From: Streptomyces xantholiticus
GTDB lineage: Bacteria; Actinomycetota; Actinomycetes; Streptomycetales; Streptomycetaceae
Length of the DNA: 64,000 nt
Direction: 5' to 3'
Assembly (NCBI RefSeq): GCF_014651015.1
Contig: NZ_BMWB01000002.1
Coordinates: forward strand, 310,001-374,000
Shown: positions 54,557 through 63,608 of the stretch, one piece after another
Numbering within the stretch: position 1 is the stretch's first letter
Layout: each line of letters opens with the position of its first letter
The notes under the pieces: model-generated
Database searches by the model: none
Seen by the model: the letters and a program-made list of their open reading frames with translations, nothing else
What the model was told of the DNA's origin: nothing
Position numbers and translations under genes: made by a program

Positions 54557-55380
54557 AGTTCGCCCTCTCGACCCTCGGCGTGCCGGGCAGGCCGCTGCAG
54601 GAGGTGGCCCGTCTCGCCGCCGACAGCGGATACCAGGGCGTCGAGCTGCGCGCCCATCCGGAGGAGCCGGTTCATCCGGGCATCGGCACGACGGAAAGGG
54701 CGGAGGCCGTCCGGGAGTTCGAGCGCGCGGGCGTCGAGATCCTGACCGTCGCCGGGTACGCGCGCATCGCGGCGGTGGGCGAGGACGGCCCCGTGATCAA
54801 GGAGATGGAGCGCCTCTGCCGACTGGCCAAGGACCTCGGCGCGTCGTTCGTCCGTGTCTTCCCCGGCGGTGGCGACCTGCCCCCGGCCGAGGCCGACGCC
54901 ATCGCGGCGCGCCGGCTCGGGGCCGCCGCGGAGACCGCGGCCGATCTGGGTGTACGGATCCTGCTGGAGACGCACGACTCGCACCGCACGGGCGCCGACG
55001 TCACCCGCGTGCTGGGGCTGGTCGGCCACAAGCACGCGGGCGCACTGTGGGACGTGCTGCACACGTGGATCGGAGGTGAAGCGCCCGAGGCGACCCACGC
55101 GGCACTGAGCCCGTTCCTCGGATACATCCAGGTCAAGGACGTGGCCTCGCGTGACGACCTGGCCCCGCTCCCGCTGGGGCGGGGCGTGCTGCCGCTCGCC
55201 GAGTGCCTTGCGCTCGCGGACCCGGACGGCTGGGTGTGCTGGGAGTACGAGAAGCGCTGGTATCCGACGGCGCCGGAGCTGCCGGGCCTGCTGACGGCCG
55301 GGCGCGAGCATCTCCTCGCAGTGATCCGGGACCGGGACGCCGGGGACGGTTCGGCGGCCGCCGAACCTTCCGGCACCTAG
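54553..55380 (+). CDS. Sugar phosphate isomerase/epimerase
   Basis: 275 residues, xylose isomerase-like TIM barrel. Metal-ligand strands are visible: SFVRVFPGGGD, ILLETHDSHR, ALWDVLHTW and YIQVKDV, and a WEYEKRWYP near the end. Substrate unknown. Start codon overlaps the acetyltransferase stop and follows GGAAAGGAA, so it is the second gene of that operon. Confidence 0.87.
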   Translation: MKFALSTLGVPGRPLQEVARLAADSGYQGVELRAHPEEPVHPGIGTTERAEAVREFERAGVEILTVAGYARIAAVGEDGPVIKEMERLCRLAKDLGASFVRVFPGGGDLPPAEADAIAARRLGAAAETAADLGVRILLETHDSHRTGADVTRVLGLVGHKHAGALWDVLHTWIGGEAPEATHAALSPFLGYIQVKDVASRDDLAPLPLGRGVLPLAECLALADPDGWVCWEYEKRWYPTAPELPGLLTAGREHLLAVIRDRDAGDGSAAAEPSGT

Positions 55381-55416
55381 CGTGCACGGGACCGACTCAC
55401 GAAGGAGCGACGTCCC

Positions 55417-56028
55417 ATGTACGAGCGCGAGCTGGCGGCCCGGTTCCGGCAGGTCAACGGCGACCATCCGATGTCCGCGGCGGACGACGCCTACGTCAGC
55501 GCCCAGTTCGCCGTACTGGACGACCTGTGCCTGACCTCCGGGCGCGAGCCCGACGCCGTGCGCCTGACGATGCCGGCCGGACTGTTGCCCCTGCCCGGCT
55601 ATCTGCGGTCCGACGGAGCGGAGATGGTCCCGAAGGACCTGTTCGCACTGGCAGATGCGGCCGGCGGCCCGGAGAAGCCGGCGACCTGGTTCGTCGCGCA
55701 CTGGGCGGACCCGTCGGTGGGTCGGCAGGAGTGGGAGGCGTATCTGAGCGGCCAGTACGTGTGCCTGCAGTCGGTCCGCCCGGAAACGATCCAGCGCAAG
55801 GAGCAGCTCACGACGGAGATCACGGCGGCGCCCCACGATCCGGACGCCGGTTCTCCCGAGTGGTCGGCCCGGCTCCATGCCGCGATCGACGAACTGGACG
55901 CGCTGGAGCCGGCGTTCACCCCCTACGACCGGCTCCGCTTCGGCCGTCCCACCTCCCGCGACCTCTGCATCGACGCGATGCGGGCCCGTTTCCCGCGCGG
56001 TACGGCCCCTACCTCCACGGGACGGTGA
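55417..56028 (+). CDS. DUF6058-like protein
   Basis: 203 residues. Sequence features DDLCLTSGREPDAVR, GLLPLPGYLRSDGAEMVP and WEAYLSGQYVCLQSVRPETI fit DUF6058, described beside some natural product genes in actinomycetes. No catalytic motif recognised. ATG follows AAGGAG. The 3' end overlaps the convergent DUF1266 gene by 20 bases. Confidence 0.75.
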   Translation: MYERELAARFRQVNGDHPMSAADDAYVSAQFAVLDDLCLTSGREPDAVRLTMPAGLLPLPGYLRSDGAEMVPKDLFALADAAGGPEKPATWFVAHWADPSVGRQEWEAYLSGQYVCLQSVRPETIQRKEQLTTEITAAPHDPDAGSPEWSARLHAAIDELDALEPAFTPYDRLRFGRPTSRDLCIDAMRARFPRGTAPTSTGR

Positions 56029-57178
56029 GCCAGGGGCTGTCCGGATCGGTGGTGAGAATCCGGTGGATGTCGACCAGCTCCGTGTACCAGGGGCCGAACT
56101 CCTCCTCGTCGAAATGCAGGCAGCGGCCCAGGGCGTACCCCGCACCGAAGTCCTCCCACGACCGGTACGTCTCCAGGCTCGACTCCGCGGCACGGAGCAC
56201 CGCCCGCTCGGCGGCCGGCAGGTCGCAGTAGCGCGCGGCCACACCCCAGCGGGCCATGTGGACAGCCCGGCCGAAGTCCCAGGCCAGGACGGAGCGCACA
56301 CAGCGGCCCTCGGACAGCAGGCCGTCCGCGCGAAAACGGGCCTCGTAGCGGGTGATGCGGCCGATCAGCTGCTGGACACCGCTGACCGCGGCGTCGGGCA
56401 CCCTGTCCGGCTCGGCGTTGCTGCGCAGGATGCGGGCGGCGGTCTCCCGCCAGTGGACAGGATCGACCGCTCCCCCGTACTGGCGTGCCATCTCCTGGCG
56501 GACGGACAGGACGAACTCCCAGACCCGGCTCACGCATCGGCCCTCGAGCATCGCTTCCTGAACACCCTGCCAGTCGTCCGCGCCTCGGATGTCCCACGAG
56601 TCGGCGACCAACCGGCGCATCGCGTTGAAGCCTGCGCCGTGGTCCGCCAGCGAGTTCCAGAGATCGCCCCGGTGCACAGCGAGTTGGGCACCGCAGGCCA
56701 GGCCCTTGGCCATGGGCCCCTGGAGCGGGCCGCCCACACGCAGGGTCCGCAGCGTTCCGGACTCGACGGGTGAGAAGCGCTCGGCGTGCTGCCGCCACAG
56801 GTGCAGTGTCTGCGGGTTCGCCGGGAAGTACGCCTCGCCCGGCGTGCCCGGGTTGATGGCCAGCCAGCGGCTGTCGTTGCCCCAGCCGCGTACGACGGCC
56901 GCGAAGGTGCTGCGGTGGAAGACCGGGTCGGGCTGCGGCATCGGCAGCACGCCCTGCGTGTAGTAGGCGAAGCACCAGGTACCGGTCGCCGGGCTGCGGA
57001 AGGGGGCGTGGGTCGACCTGCCCGCCTCCGCCTCCGCCCGCTGGACGGCACAGTAGAGATACGTCCCGGCCAACTGGTCGAAGAACGCGGCCCAGTCGCC
57101 CCGCATCTTCGCCGCGTACAACCTGCTCTCCACGTCGGTGGGCGCCTGCCAGCCGACCGTCATCGGTCCGGCGTTCAC
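56009..57178 (-). CDS. DUF1266-domain protein
   Basis: 389 residues. The C-terminal half (about 240-385) carries the DUF1266 pattern: LAWDFGRAVHMARWGVAARY, SWEDFGAGYALGR and an acidic FDEEEFGPWY. The N-terminal half may be an SseB-like domain (PATGTWCFAYY, RTLRVGGPL). The enzymatic function is unknown. GTG at 57178 overlaps the stop of the small upstream ORF; ATG at 57163 is an alternative. Confidence 0.82.
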   Translation of the reverse strand: MNAGPMTVGWQAPTDVESRLYAAKMRGDWAAFFDQLAGTYLYCAVQRAEAEAGRSTHAPFRSPATGTWCFAYYTQGVLPMPQPDPVFHRSTFAAVVRGWGNDSRWLAINPGTPGEAYFPANPQTLHLWRQHAERFSPVESGTLRTLRVGGPLQGPMAKGLACGAQLAVHRGDLWNSLADHGAGFNAMRRLVADSWDIRGADDWQGVQEAMLEGRCVSRVWEFVLSVRQEMARQYGGAVDPVHWRETAARILRSNAEPDRVPDAAVSGVQQLIGRITRYEARFRADGLLSEGRCVRSVLAWDFGRAVHMARWGVAARYCDLPAAERAVLRAAESSLETYRSWEDFGAGYALGRCLHFDEEEFGPWYTELVDIHRILTTDPDSPWLTVPWR

Positions 57179-57402
57179 CGGCTCACCCGCTGCAGGGAAG
57201 CTTCAGGCACAGGGCCTCGGCGCCGGCCGCGTAGATCCGACATGCCCGGGTGCACGCGGACTGCCCTGTGGACGGCAGGCAGCGAGCCGCACATCCGACA
57301 GGGAACGGCTCGTCCGGGCCCCGCTCCGGTGTTCGCCTGGTGCAGATGCTGCACAGGGGCGTCGTACCGGCCCTGCGCCCCGTCGCCGCGCTGCGTGAAC
57401 AT
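57175..57402 (-). CDS. Small CxxC protein, probably 3'-truncated
   Basis: 75 residues from ATG 57402, preceded by GGGGGA. The segment PCRMCGSLPAVHRAVRVHPGM resembles the first half of a common Streptomyces small protein in which CxxCG..PAV is followed by a membrane-proximal helix and a second CxxCG. The second Cys pair and hydrophobic part are missing, and the tail (RGRRRGPVPEASLQRVSR) is unlike the family. It overlaps the DUF1266 start as GTGA, so it may still couple translation. Confidence 0.45.
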   Translation of the reverse strand: MFTQRGDGAQGRYDAPVQHLHQANTGAGPGRAVPCRMCGSLPAVHRAVRVHPGMSDLRGRRRGPVPEASLQRVSR

Positions 57403-57444
57403 GTCGATCCCCCGTCGGTCGGTCGGAGGGATCACCCTAGAACG

Positions 57445-58365
57445 TCAGGCCCTTCCGGTAGTCAGCGGCTCCTGCTGCGGTACGGCGGGCCGCGGCTTCC
57501 GCCGGCCCGGCAGGGTGGTGAGGGCGACGCCGCCGACCAGGAGCGCCGCCGCGCACCACCGAAGCGGGCTCACCGGCTCGTCGAGGATCAGGAACGCCGA
57601 CGACATGCCGAAGACAGGTACGAGTAGGGAGAACGGGGCCACCGAGGACGCAGGGTGGCGTCGGAGCAACCAACCCCAGGCGCCGAAACCGAAGATCGTG
57701 GTGACCCAGGCGACGTAGAGGACGACCCCGGCGCCCGTCCAGTCCAGGGAGCTCAGGGCAGCCAGATCGCGGTCGGCGCCCTCCATGAAGAGAGACAGGG
57801 CGAGCAGTGGGAGGACCGGGACGGTGCTGACCCAGACCATGAAGTTCAAGGCGTCGGGCGGGGACGCCTTGCGGGTGAGGACGTTCGAGACGCCCCAGCA
57901 GGCCGCCGCGGCGATGACGAGGGCGAAGCCGAGGAGCGGTCCCGAGGTGCCCTCGTCGACGGCGGCGACCGCTATACCGGCCAAGGCCACGGCCATGCCC
58001 GCGGCTCTGACCCGGCCGGGTCGTTCGCCGAGGACGGTGAAGGCGAACAGGGCCGTGAAGACCGCCTGGATCTGAACGATCAAGGAGGAGAGTCCGGCGG
58101 GGGCCCCACTGTCCATGCCCATGAAGAGCAGACCGAACTTGGCGACGCCCAGCACCGATCCGACGCCGACGATCCACTTCCAGGCGACCTTCGGCCGGCC
58201 GACGAAGAACACCGCGGGCAGGGCGGCGGCGAGGAAGCGCAGGGCGGAGAAGAGCAGCGGCGGGAAGTGGTCGAGGCCGATCTCGATGACGACGAAGTTG
58301 ACTCCCCAGACGGCGGCGACGAGAGAGGCGAGGGCGATGTGGGCGGGTCGCATGGCATCGAGCAT
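57445..58365 (-). CDS. EamA-family (DMT) transporter
   Basis: 306 residues with ten hydrophobic segments in two EamA repeats. The first begins IALASLVAAVWGVNFVVIEIGL and the second ALVIAAAACWGVSNVLTRK. It probably exports amino acids or metabolites. Start uncertain: ATG 58365 or 58353; an AGGG lies just upstream. Divergent from a LysR gene across 98 bases with a dyad, so probably under its control. Confidence 0.88.
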   Translation of the reverse strand: MLDAMRPAHIALASLVAAVWGVNFVVIEIGLDHFPPLLFSALRFLAAALPAVFFVGRPKVAWKWIVGVGSVLGVAKFGLLFMGMDSGAPAGLSSLIVQIQAVFTALFAFTVLGERPGRVRAAGMAVALAGIAVAAVDEGTSGPLLGFALVIAAAACWGVSNVLTRKASPPDALNFMVWVSTVPVLPLLALSLFMEGADRDLAALSSLDWTGAGVVLYVAWVTTIFGFGAWGWLLRRHPASSVAPFSLLVPVFGMSSAFLILDEPVSPLRWCAAALLVGGVALTTLPGRRKPRPAVPQQEPLTTGRA

Positions 58366-58400
58366 CACCCTGAGAAACCATGTAGCACCAGCGCGGATTT

Positions 58401-58418
58401 CTTCATGGTTGGATGAAG
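58401..58418. promoter_or_regulatory. LysR-type operator dyad
   Basis: CTTCAT-ggttgg-ATGAAG is a perfect 6-6-6 dyad with the T-N11-A spacing of LysR boxes, in the gap between the EamA and lysR genes. Confidence 0.65.
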
Positions 58419-58463
58419 TACTGCTAATGAAAATCTGGTGCATGCGCAACAAGGAGAGCAACC

Positions 58464-59384
58464 ATGCTCGATCTCGGCCGACTGCGCGCCCTGCACGCCG
58501 TCTCCGTCCACGGCACGGTCGGCGCCGCGGCGGCCGCGCTCGGCTACACGCCCTCAGCCGTCTCCCAGCAGATCGCCAAACTCGAGCGGGAGACCCGCAC
58601 CACACTCCTCGAACGTCAGGGCCGCGGCATCCGGTTGACCGAAGAAGCAACGCAACTTGCGGCCACCGGCCAACAGTTGCTCGCCCTGGTCGAGGAGGCG
58701 GAGGTCCGCCTCGAGGAGCGGCGCGGCAAACCGACCGGGCGGCTCTCCATCGCGTGCTTCGCCAGCGCGTCCCGTGGGCTGATGCCGCATGTGCTCGCCG
58801 ATCTCGCCCGCCGCCACCCCGAGCTGGACGCCCGGCTCCACGAGGTCGACCCGCACCTGTCCGTCGATCTCGTCGCGCGCGGCGCGATCGACCTGGCGGT
58901 GGCGCACGACTGGGACATCGCGCCACTGCCGACCCCGCCCGGCGTCGAACAGGCCGTCATCGGCGACGACATGTGCGACGTGCTGGTCCCTGCCTGCCAC
59001 CTGCTGGCAGACGCCGACTCCGTACGGCGTGAGGACCTGAAGAACGAGCGCTGGATCACCCAGCCGCCGGGCACGGTCTGCCACGACTGGCTGCTGCGTA
59101 CCCTGCGGGCCGCCGGCTGCGAACCCCTGATCGCGCATCATTCGGAGGAGTACCACACCCAGGTCGCCCTCGTGGCCGCCGGGCTCGGCGTGGCACTGGT
59201 CCCCCGGCTGGGCCGCGGGACGTTGCCACCGCAGGTCGTGGCCGTGCAGCTGGCCCCAGTACCGACGCGCCGGCTGCACGCACTGTGGCGTACGGGGGCG
59301 GCAAGGCGGCCTGCGATCACGGAGACGGTGCGGACCCTGCAGAAGCTCTGGCCCTCGGTGATCGCGAAGCCCGGGCCGCACTGA
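58464..59384 (+). CDS. LysR-family transcriptional regulator
   Basis: 306 residues. HTH at about 2-60 (LGRLRALHAVSVHGTVGAAA, YTPSAVSQQIAKLE), and a periplasmic-binding-like effector domain with LSIACFASASRGLMPHVL. ATG follows AAGGAGAGC. Likely activator or repressor of the divergent EamA transporter through the operator in the gap; effector unknown. Confidence 0.92.
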   Translation: MLDLGRLRALHAVSVHGTVGAAAAALGYTPSAVSQQIAKLERETRTTLLERQGRGIRLTEEATQLAATGQQLLALVEEAEVRLEERRGKPTGRLSIACFASASRGLMPHVLADLARRHPELDARLHEVDPHLSVDLVARGAIDLAVAHDWDIAPLPTPPGVEQAVIGDDMCDVLVPACHLLADADSVRREDLKNERWITQPPGTVCHDWLLRTLRAAGCEPLIAHHSEEYHTQVALVAAGLGVALVPRLGRGTLPPQVVAVQLAPVPTRRLHALWRTGAARRPAITETVRTLQKLWPSVIAKPGPH

Positions 59385-59691
59385 GCCTTGCCCAGGTCCG
59401 GTCGGTTCCAGCCGCGCCCGTGCGGCCGGCCCTTGATACGGGCGCGCCCGGAGTGCCTGCCCTGCGGGGACCGGTACGACGAACCGGCGGCCGGCGACAA
59501 GGGGGCCGGTCCGAGCAGCGTCGGTGCCCGCGGAGTCCGTCCCCCGGGCCCGGCCCGCCCCGCCGGTCCGGTGACGTTTGTGCGCGGGGCCTTGACCTGG
59601 CAGTTAGTTTCCGGATATCCGTGACACCTTGGAAGTTTCCTTCAACTCCCTTGTGCAACGCCCCTGTCGAGCAAGGCCGGAAGGAGCACCA
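59385..59691. promoter_or_regulatory. 307-base gap with promoter-like repeats upstream of the GH3 gene
   Basis: The left part is featureless. Near the gene there is TTGACC (59592-59597), a palindrome CGGATATCCG (59612-59621) and two AGTTTCC direct repeats (59606-59612, 59634-59640), the second followed by TTCAACT. They look like a regulator site, perhaps ROK/NagC-like, but this is inference. Confidence 0.4.
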
Positions 59692-61524
59692 GTGCACGAC
59701 CGGAACATCTCCAGACGCACACTTCTCACCGCGACCGCCGTCGCCGCGGGCGCGATCGCCACCGCAGCGCCCAGTTCAGCGGCGGCCGCGGCGACCGCCA
59801 CCGCATCCCGTGGCACCCGACTACGGCTCGAGCGGATCGTCTCGGGGATGAGCCTCGAGGAGAAGGTCGGCCAGCTCTTCGTGATGCGGGTCTACGGTCA
59901 CTCCGCCACCGATCCGGACCAGGCCGACGTCGACCTCAACCTCGAAGAGATGGGCGTGCGCAACGCCGCCGAGCTCATCGCCGAATACCACGTCGGCGGC
60001 ATCATCTACTTCGCCTGGGCGCACAACACTCGTGATCCGCACCAGATCGCCGACCTCTCCAACGGCATCCAGCGGGCCGGTCTCGCCCAGCCGACCCCGC
60101 TGCCACTGCTGATCTCCACCGATCAGGAGCACGGCATCGTCGCCCGCGTCGGCAAACCGGCGACGCTGATGCCGGGCGCGATGGCGCTCGGTGCGGGCGG
60201 GTCCGCCTCCTTCGCCCACAAGGCCGCGCAGATCGCAGGCAGCGAACTCGCCGCCATGGGCATCGTCCAGAACTACGCGCCCGTCGCCGATGTGAACATC
60301 AACCCGGCCAACCCGGTCATCGGTGTACGGTCCTTCGGCGCGGACCCGGCCGCGGTCGCCAGGATGGTGGCGGCACAGGTCTCGGGCTACCAGAGCGCGG
60401 GGATCGCGGCGACGTCCAAGCACTTCCCGGGGCACGGCGACACCACTGTCGACAGCCACACCGGCATCCCGGTCATCTCCCACACCCGCCAGGAGTGGGA
60501 GAAGATCGACGCACCGCCGTTCAGGGCGGCGATCGCCGCCGGGATCGACTCGATCATGACGGCGCACATCCAGTTCCCCGCCCTGGACCCCAGCAACGAT
60601 CCGGCAACGCTCTCCCGCCCCATCCTCACCGGCATCCTCCGCGAGGAGCTCGGCTACGACGGCGTGGTCGTCACGGACGCTCTCAACATGGAGGGCGTAC
60701 GGGAGAAGTACGGGGACCACCGGGTGCCGGTGCTCGCGCTGCTCGCGGGCGTGGACCAACTGCTCAACCCGCCGGACCTGGCGGTCGCCTGGAACGGTGT
60801 GATGGACGCGGTCAGAAGCGGCGAGATCACCGAGGCCCGGCTGGACGAATCGATCCTGCGCATCCTGCTGCTCAAGGCGAAACTCGGCCTGTTCCGTGAC
60901 CCGTTCGTGTCCCGGCACGGGGTGGACCGCACCGTCGGCACCGGCTCCCACCTCGCCGCCGCCGACCGGATCGCCGAGCGTACGACCACGCTGCTGACCA
61001 ACCCGGACGGGTTGCTGCCGCTGAGCCACCGCAGCCACGGCGACGTCCTGGTCGTCGGCGCCGATCTCGCGTCTCCCAGCGGCACGACCGGGCCGCCGAC
61101 GACCGTACTGGCGAACGCCTTGGGCGAGCTGGGCTTCCGGGCGACCGCGCTGTCGACCGGGACCGCGCCGAGCAGCACGAAGATCGCGGAGGCGGTCTCC
61201 GCCGCGAACGGCAAGGACGTGGTGGTCGTCGGCACGTACAACGTCTCCGCGAACAGCTCCCAGCGCACGCTGGTGGCCCGCCTGGTCACAACAGGCGTGC
61301 CGGTGGTGGCGCTCGCGATCCGCAATCCGTACGACATCGCCCTGCTCGACGGGGTCGCGGCAGCGCTGGCGGCCTACTCCTGGACCGATGTCGAACTGCG
61401 GGCCGCGGCACGGGTGATCGCGGGACACGCGGAGCCGGAGGGACGCCTGCCGGTGCCGGTGCAGCGGGCGGACGACCCGTCACGGGTGCTGTTCCCGGTC
61501 GGCCACGGGCTGTCGTACCGGTAG
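59692..61524 (+). CDS. Tat-exported GH3 beta-N-acetylhexosaminidase-like enzyme
   Basis: 610 residues. A Tat-type signal with SRRTLL at 7-12 and an Ala-rich core (about 13-38) is followed by a GH3 domain. The His-Asp dyad loop KHFPGHGDT is at 243-251, the hallmark of NagZ-type GH3, and the nucleophile is Asp329 in VVTDALNMEG. A C-terminal GH3_C alpha/beta domain (about 430-600) is also present. It probably removes GlcNAc from chitin or cell-wall fragments outside the cell. GTG at 59692 follows GGAAGGAG. Confidence 0.92.
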   Translation: MHDRNISRRTLLTATAVAAGAIATAAPSSAAAAATATASRGTRLRLERIVSGMSLEEKVGQLFVMRVYGHSATDPDQADVDLNLEEMGVRNAAELIAEYHVGGIIYFAWAHNTRDPHQIADLSNGIQRAGLAQPTPLPLLISTDQEHGIVARVGKPATLMPGAMALGAGGSASFAHKAAQIAGSELAAMGIVQNYAPVADVNINPANPVIGVRSFGADPAAVARMVAAQVSGYQSAGIAATSKHFPGHGDTTVDSHTGIPVISHTRQEWEKIDAPPFRAAIAAGIDSIMTAHIQFPALDPSNDPATLSRPILTGILREELGYDGVVVTDALNMEGVREKYGDHRVPVLALLAGVDQLLNPPDLAVAWNGVMDAVRSGEITEARLDESILRILLLKAKLGLFRDPFVSRHGVDRTVGTGSHLAAADRIAERTTTLLTNPDGLLPLSHRSHGDVLVVGADLASPSGTTGPPTTVLANALGELGFRATALSTGTAPSSTKIAEAVSAANGKDVVVVGTYNVSANSSQRTLVARLVTTGVPVVALAIRNPYDIALLDGVAAALAAYSWTDVELRAAARVIAGHAEPEGRLPVPVQRADDPSRVLFPVGHGLSYR

Positions 61525-61533
61525 CACGCTCGA

Positions 61534-61579
61534 AAAGGCCGTGCCCCGCCGCTCGTACGAGCGGCGGGGCACGGCCTTT
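61534..61579. terminator. 46-base perfect palindrome between convergent genes
   Basis: A long exact palindrome centred on TCGTACGA, starting AAAGGCCGTGCCCCGCC and ending in the complementary GGCCTTT. It can form a terminator in either direction, between the GH3 and S28 peptidase genes. Confidence 0.85.
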
Positions 61580-61593
61580 CGGCTGTCGGCCGG

Positions 61594-63027
61594 CTACGGG
61601 CGCAGCAGCGGCTCACCCTCCAGGTCGCGCTTGTCGAGCTTCGCGTCGGCCTTCGCCAGCGGCCTGGCCTTCGCCGGGTCCTCCTGGACCGCGGCCGGGG
61701 CGACGCCCGCCCAGCGCAGGATCGCGGCAGTGGCCTCCGCCTTCTCCTCGGCCACCAGACCGGCCACGTTCGCGCCGTGGTTGGCGCCCGGCGCGGTGTA
61801 GACGTGGCTGTCACGGGTGTGCTTGCCCACCCGGAACGGCTCGGCGCCCCACGGGTCGTTCTCGCCGTAGACGAACATCATCCGGTTGGCGTTGTGCCTC
61901 ACCCAGGTGTCGACGTCCTTCATCACCCACGGCTTGAAGCGCATCGGGATGTCACGCGGCACGAAGTTCCGCGGCGGCTGGTAGCCGTAGCGGCTCAGAC
62001 CGTCCAGGTGGGGCTGCGTGATGTCGGGCGAACCGAGCTCGGTGCCCGCCTGGTAGTAGTACGGCGTGTAGTTGGCGAGCCCCTGGTCGGCGTAGGCCGA
62101 GAACCCGGCGATCGAGTCGACGGTGTCGAAAATCTCCTGGTCGGACGCGGTGGCCGCGGCCGGGATCGTCTCGCAGTCGGAGAGTCGGCTGTACTGCCAG
62201 AACGCCCAGACGAAGTCGAGCACGACCGCTTCGTACGCCCGGTCCAGGCTGCCGACGGTCTCGAAGGTGTACCCGGCATCCGCGGCGTACTTCTCGTAGA
62301 TGGCCTCGAGCGGCTCACGGCGGACCAGGGCCTCGCGCTGGACGGCGTTCAGCCTCTGGCGGCACTCCTCGGTGCCGACGTTGGCCAGGAAGCGGTCGTA
62401 GGCCTTGTCCTCGTTGTTGACGACGTCGTTGGGGGCGACGTACGCGACGACGCCGTCCATGTCGCGCGGGTAGTGGCGCTCGTAGTAGGTGGCGGTCATG
62501 CCGCCCTTGGAGCCGCCGGTGGAGATCCAGTTCCTGTCGTAGATCTTCTTCAGCGCCTCGAAGACCCGGTGCTGGTCGCTGGCGGCCTGCCAGATGTCCA
62601 GCTTGGACCAGTCGGCGGGCGCGGGGCGGGACGGCGTGAAGTAGCGGTACTCCAGGGAGACCTGGTTGCCGTCGATGATGGCCGTCGGCTCGCTGCGGCG
62701 CGGCGTGGTGGACACGTTGTAGCCGGAGGTGAAGAAGACGGTGGGGCGGTTGGTGTCCTTGTGCAGCAGGGTGATCCGCTGCTTGAACGTGCCGCGCCAC
62801 GGGTGCCGGTGGTCGACCGGCTGTGTGTAGTCGAGGACGAAGAAACGGTAACCCGGGTACGGCTTCTCCTCGATGAGGCCCATGCCCGGGATGGACAGAA
62901 TCCGGTCCTTGATGTCCGTGCCGGTCGCCGGCTCCGCGGCGGTAGCCGCGTTCGCCGTGGCACCGGCCGCGCTCACGGTACCTATCAGCACCACGAGCGA
63001 CAGCAGCCATCTGAGCGCCTTGCGCAT
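61594..63027 (-). CDS. Secreted S28-family prolyl tripeptidyl aminopeptidase-like serine peptidase
   Basis: 477 residues. Signal peptide 1-27 (LLSLVVLIGTVSAAGATANA). The nucleophile is Ser173 in STGGSKGGM, the S28 type. A catalytic Asp in GENDPWG and His in GANHGANV lie near the C-terminus. It resembles PS-10/S28 peptidases that remove Pro-containing tripeptides from protein N-termini, and probably acts outside the cell. ATG start. Confidence 0.9.
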   Translation of the reverse strand: MRKALRWLLSLVVLIGTVSAAGATANAATAAEPATGTDIKDRILSIPGMGLIEEKPYPGYRFFVLDYTQPVDHRHPWRGTFKQRITLLHKDTNRPTVFFTSGYNVSTTPRRSEPTAIIDGNQVSLEYRYFTPSRPAPADWSKLDIWQAASDQHRVFEALKKIYDRNWISTGGSKGGMTATYYERHYPRDMDGVVAYVAPNDVVNNEDKAYDRFLANVGTEECRQRLNAVQREALVRREPLEAIYEKYAADAGYTFETVGSLDRAYEAVVLDFVWAFWQYSRLSDCETIPAAATASDQEIFDTVDSIAGFSAYADQGLANYTPYYYQAGTELGSPDITQPHLDGLSRYGYQPPRNFVPRDIPMRFKPWVMKDVDTWVRHNANRMMFVYGENDPWGAEPFRVGKHTRDSHVYTAPGANHGANVAGLVAEEKAEATAAILRWAGVAPAAVQEDPAKARPLAKADAKLDKRDLEGEPLLRP

Positions 63028-63116
63028 TCACCCTCCCCTTTGATCAAAAGCGGACGCGGTGAACCTAGCGGTGTCAACAGCGGCCCCGCCAGACCTGGTT
63101 GGGGCTCAGCGGCGCA

Positions 63117-63530
63117 TCAGCACAGGATCCAGCCGGTGGAGCGGGAGACCCCGGAGACGGAACCGGTGGCGCGGACACAGCGGTTGAGGGAGTGGACGGT
63201 GACCGGCCCGGCCTGCCGGGTGAAGCTCCCGCTGTCCTCGTCCCCGTGTCCGCCACGGGGCTGGAGCGACACGGACATCGACCGCCGGGTGCCGGGACGC
63301 TTGGCAAGGGTGATGGCGCAGGCGTAGTCGCCGCGCTCGTAGACGCGCAGCTCGCCGGTGGAGAAGGAGACCGTCTTCGCCAGCCGGCCGGGACAGGCCG
63401 CGGCGGCTTCCGCGTGCGGGACGCCCGGGGCGGCGAAGGTCAGCGCCGCGATGGCCGTGACCACGGCGAGTGCCCGTGCCACGACGCGCCCCGGCCGCTC
63501 CGTTTTCCTGCTCCCCGCCCCACCGAACAC
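63117..63530 (-). CDS. Small secreted protein of unknown function
   Basis: About 137 residues. A hydrophobic signal peptide (about 18-44, ALAVVTAIAALTFAAPGV, cleavage near AEA|AA) precedes an 95-residue mature part with four Cys (ACPG, YACA, NRCV, WILC) that could form two disulfides. GTG at 63530 has GGGGG upstream; a TTG 12 bases earlier is an alternative. No family recognised. Confidence 0.72.
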   Translation of the reverse strand: MFGGAGSRKTERPGRVVARALAVVTAIAALTFAAPGVPHAEAAAACPGRLAKTVSFSTGELRVYERGDYACAITLAKRPGTRRSMSVSLQPRGGHGDEDSGSFTRQAGPVTVHSLNRCVRATGSVSGVSRSTGWILC

Positions 63531-63608
63531 GCCTGCCCCCAAATGCCACTGCTCCGTACATGCGTACGACGCATGGTGGCCGTGTTTGGTTGCGACCCGG
63601 CCGGCCCG

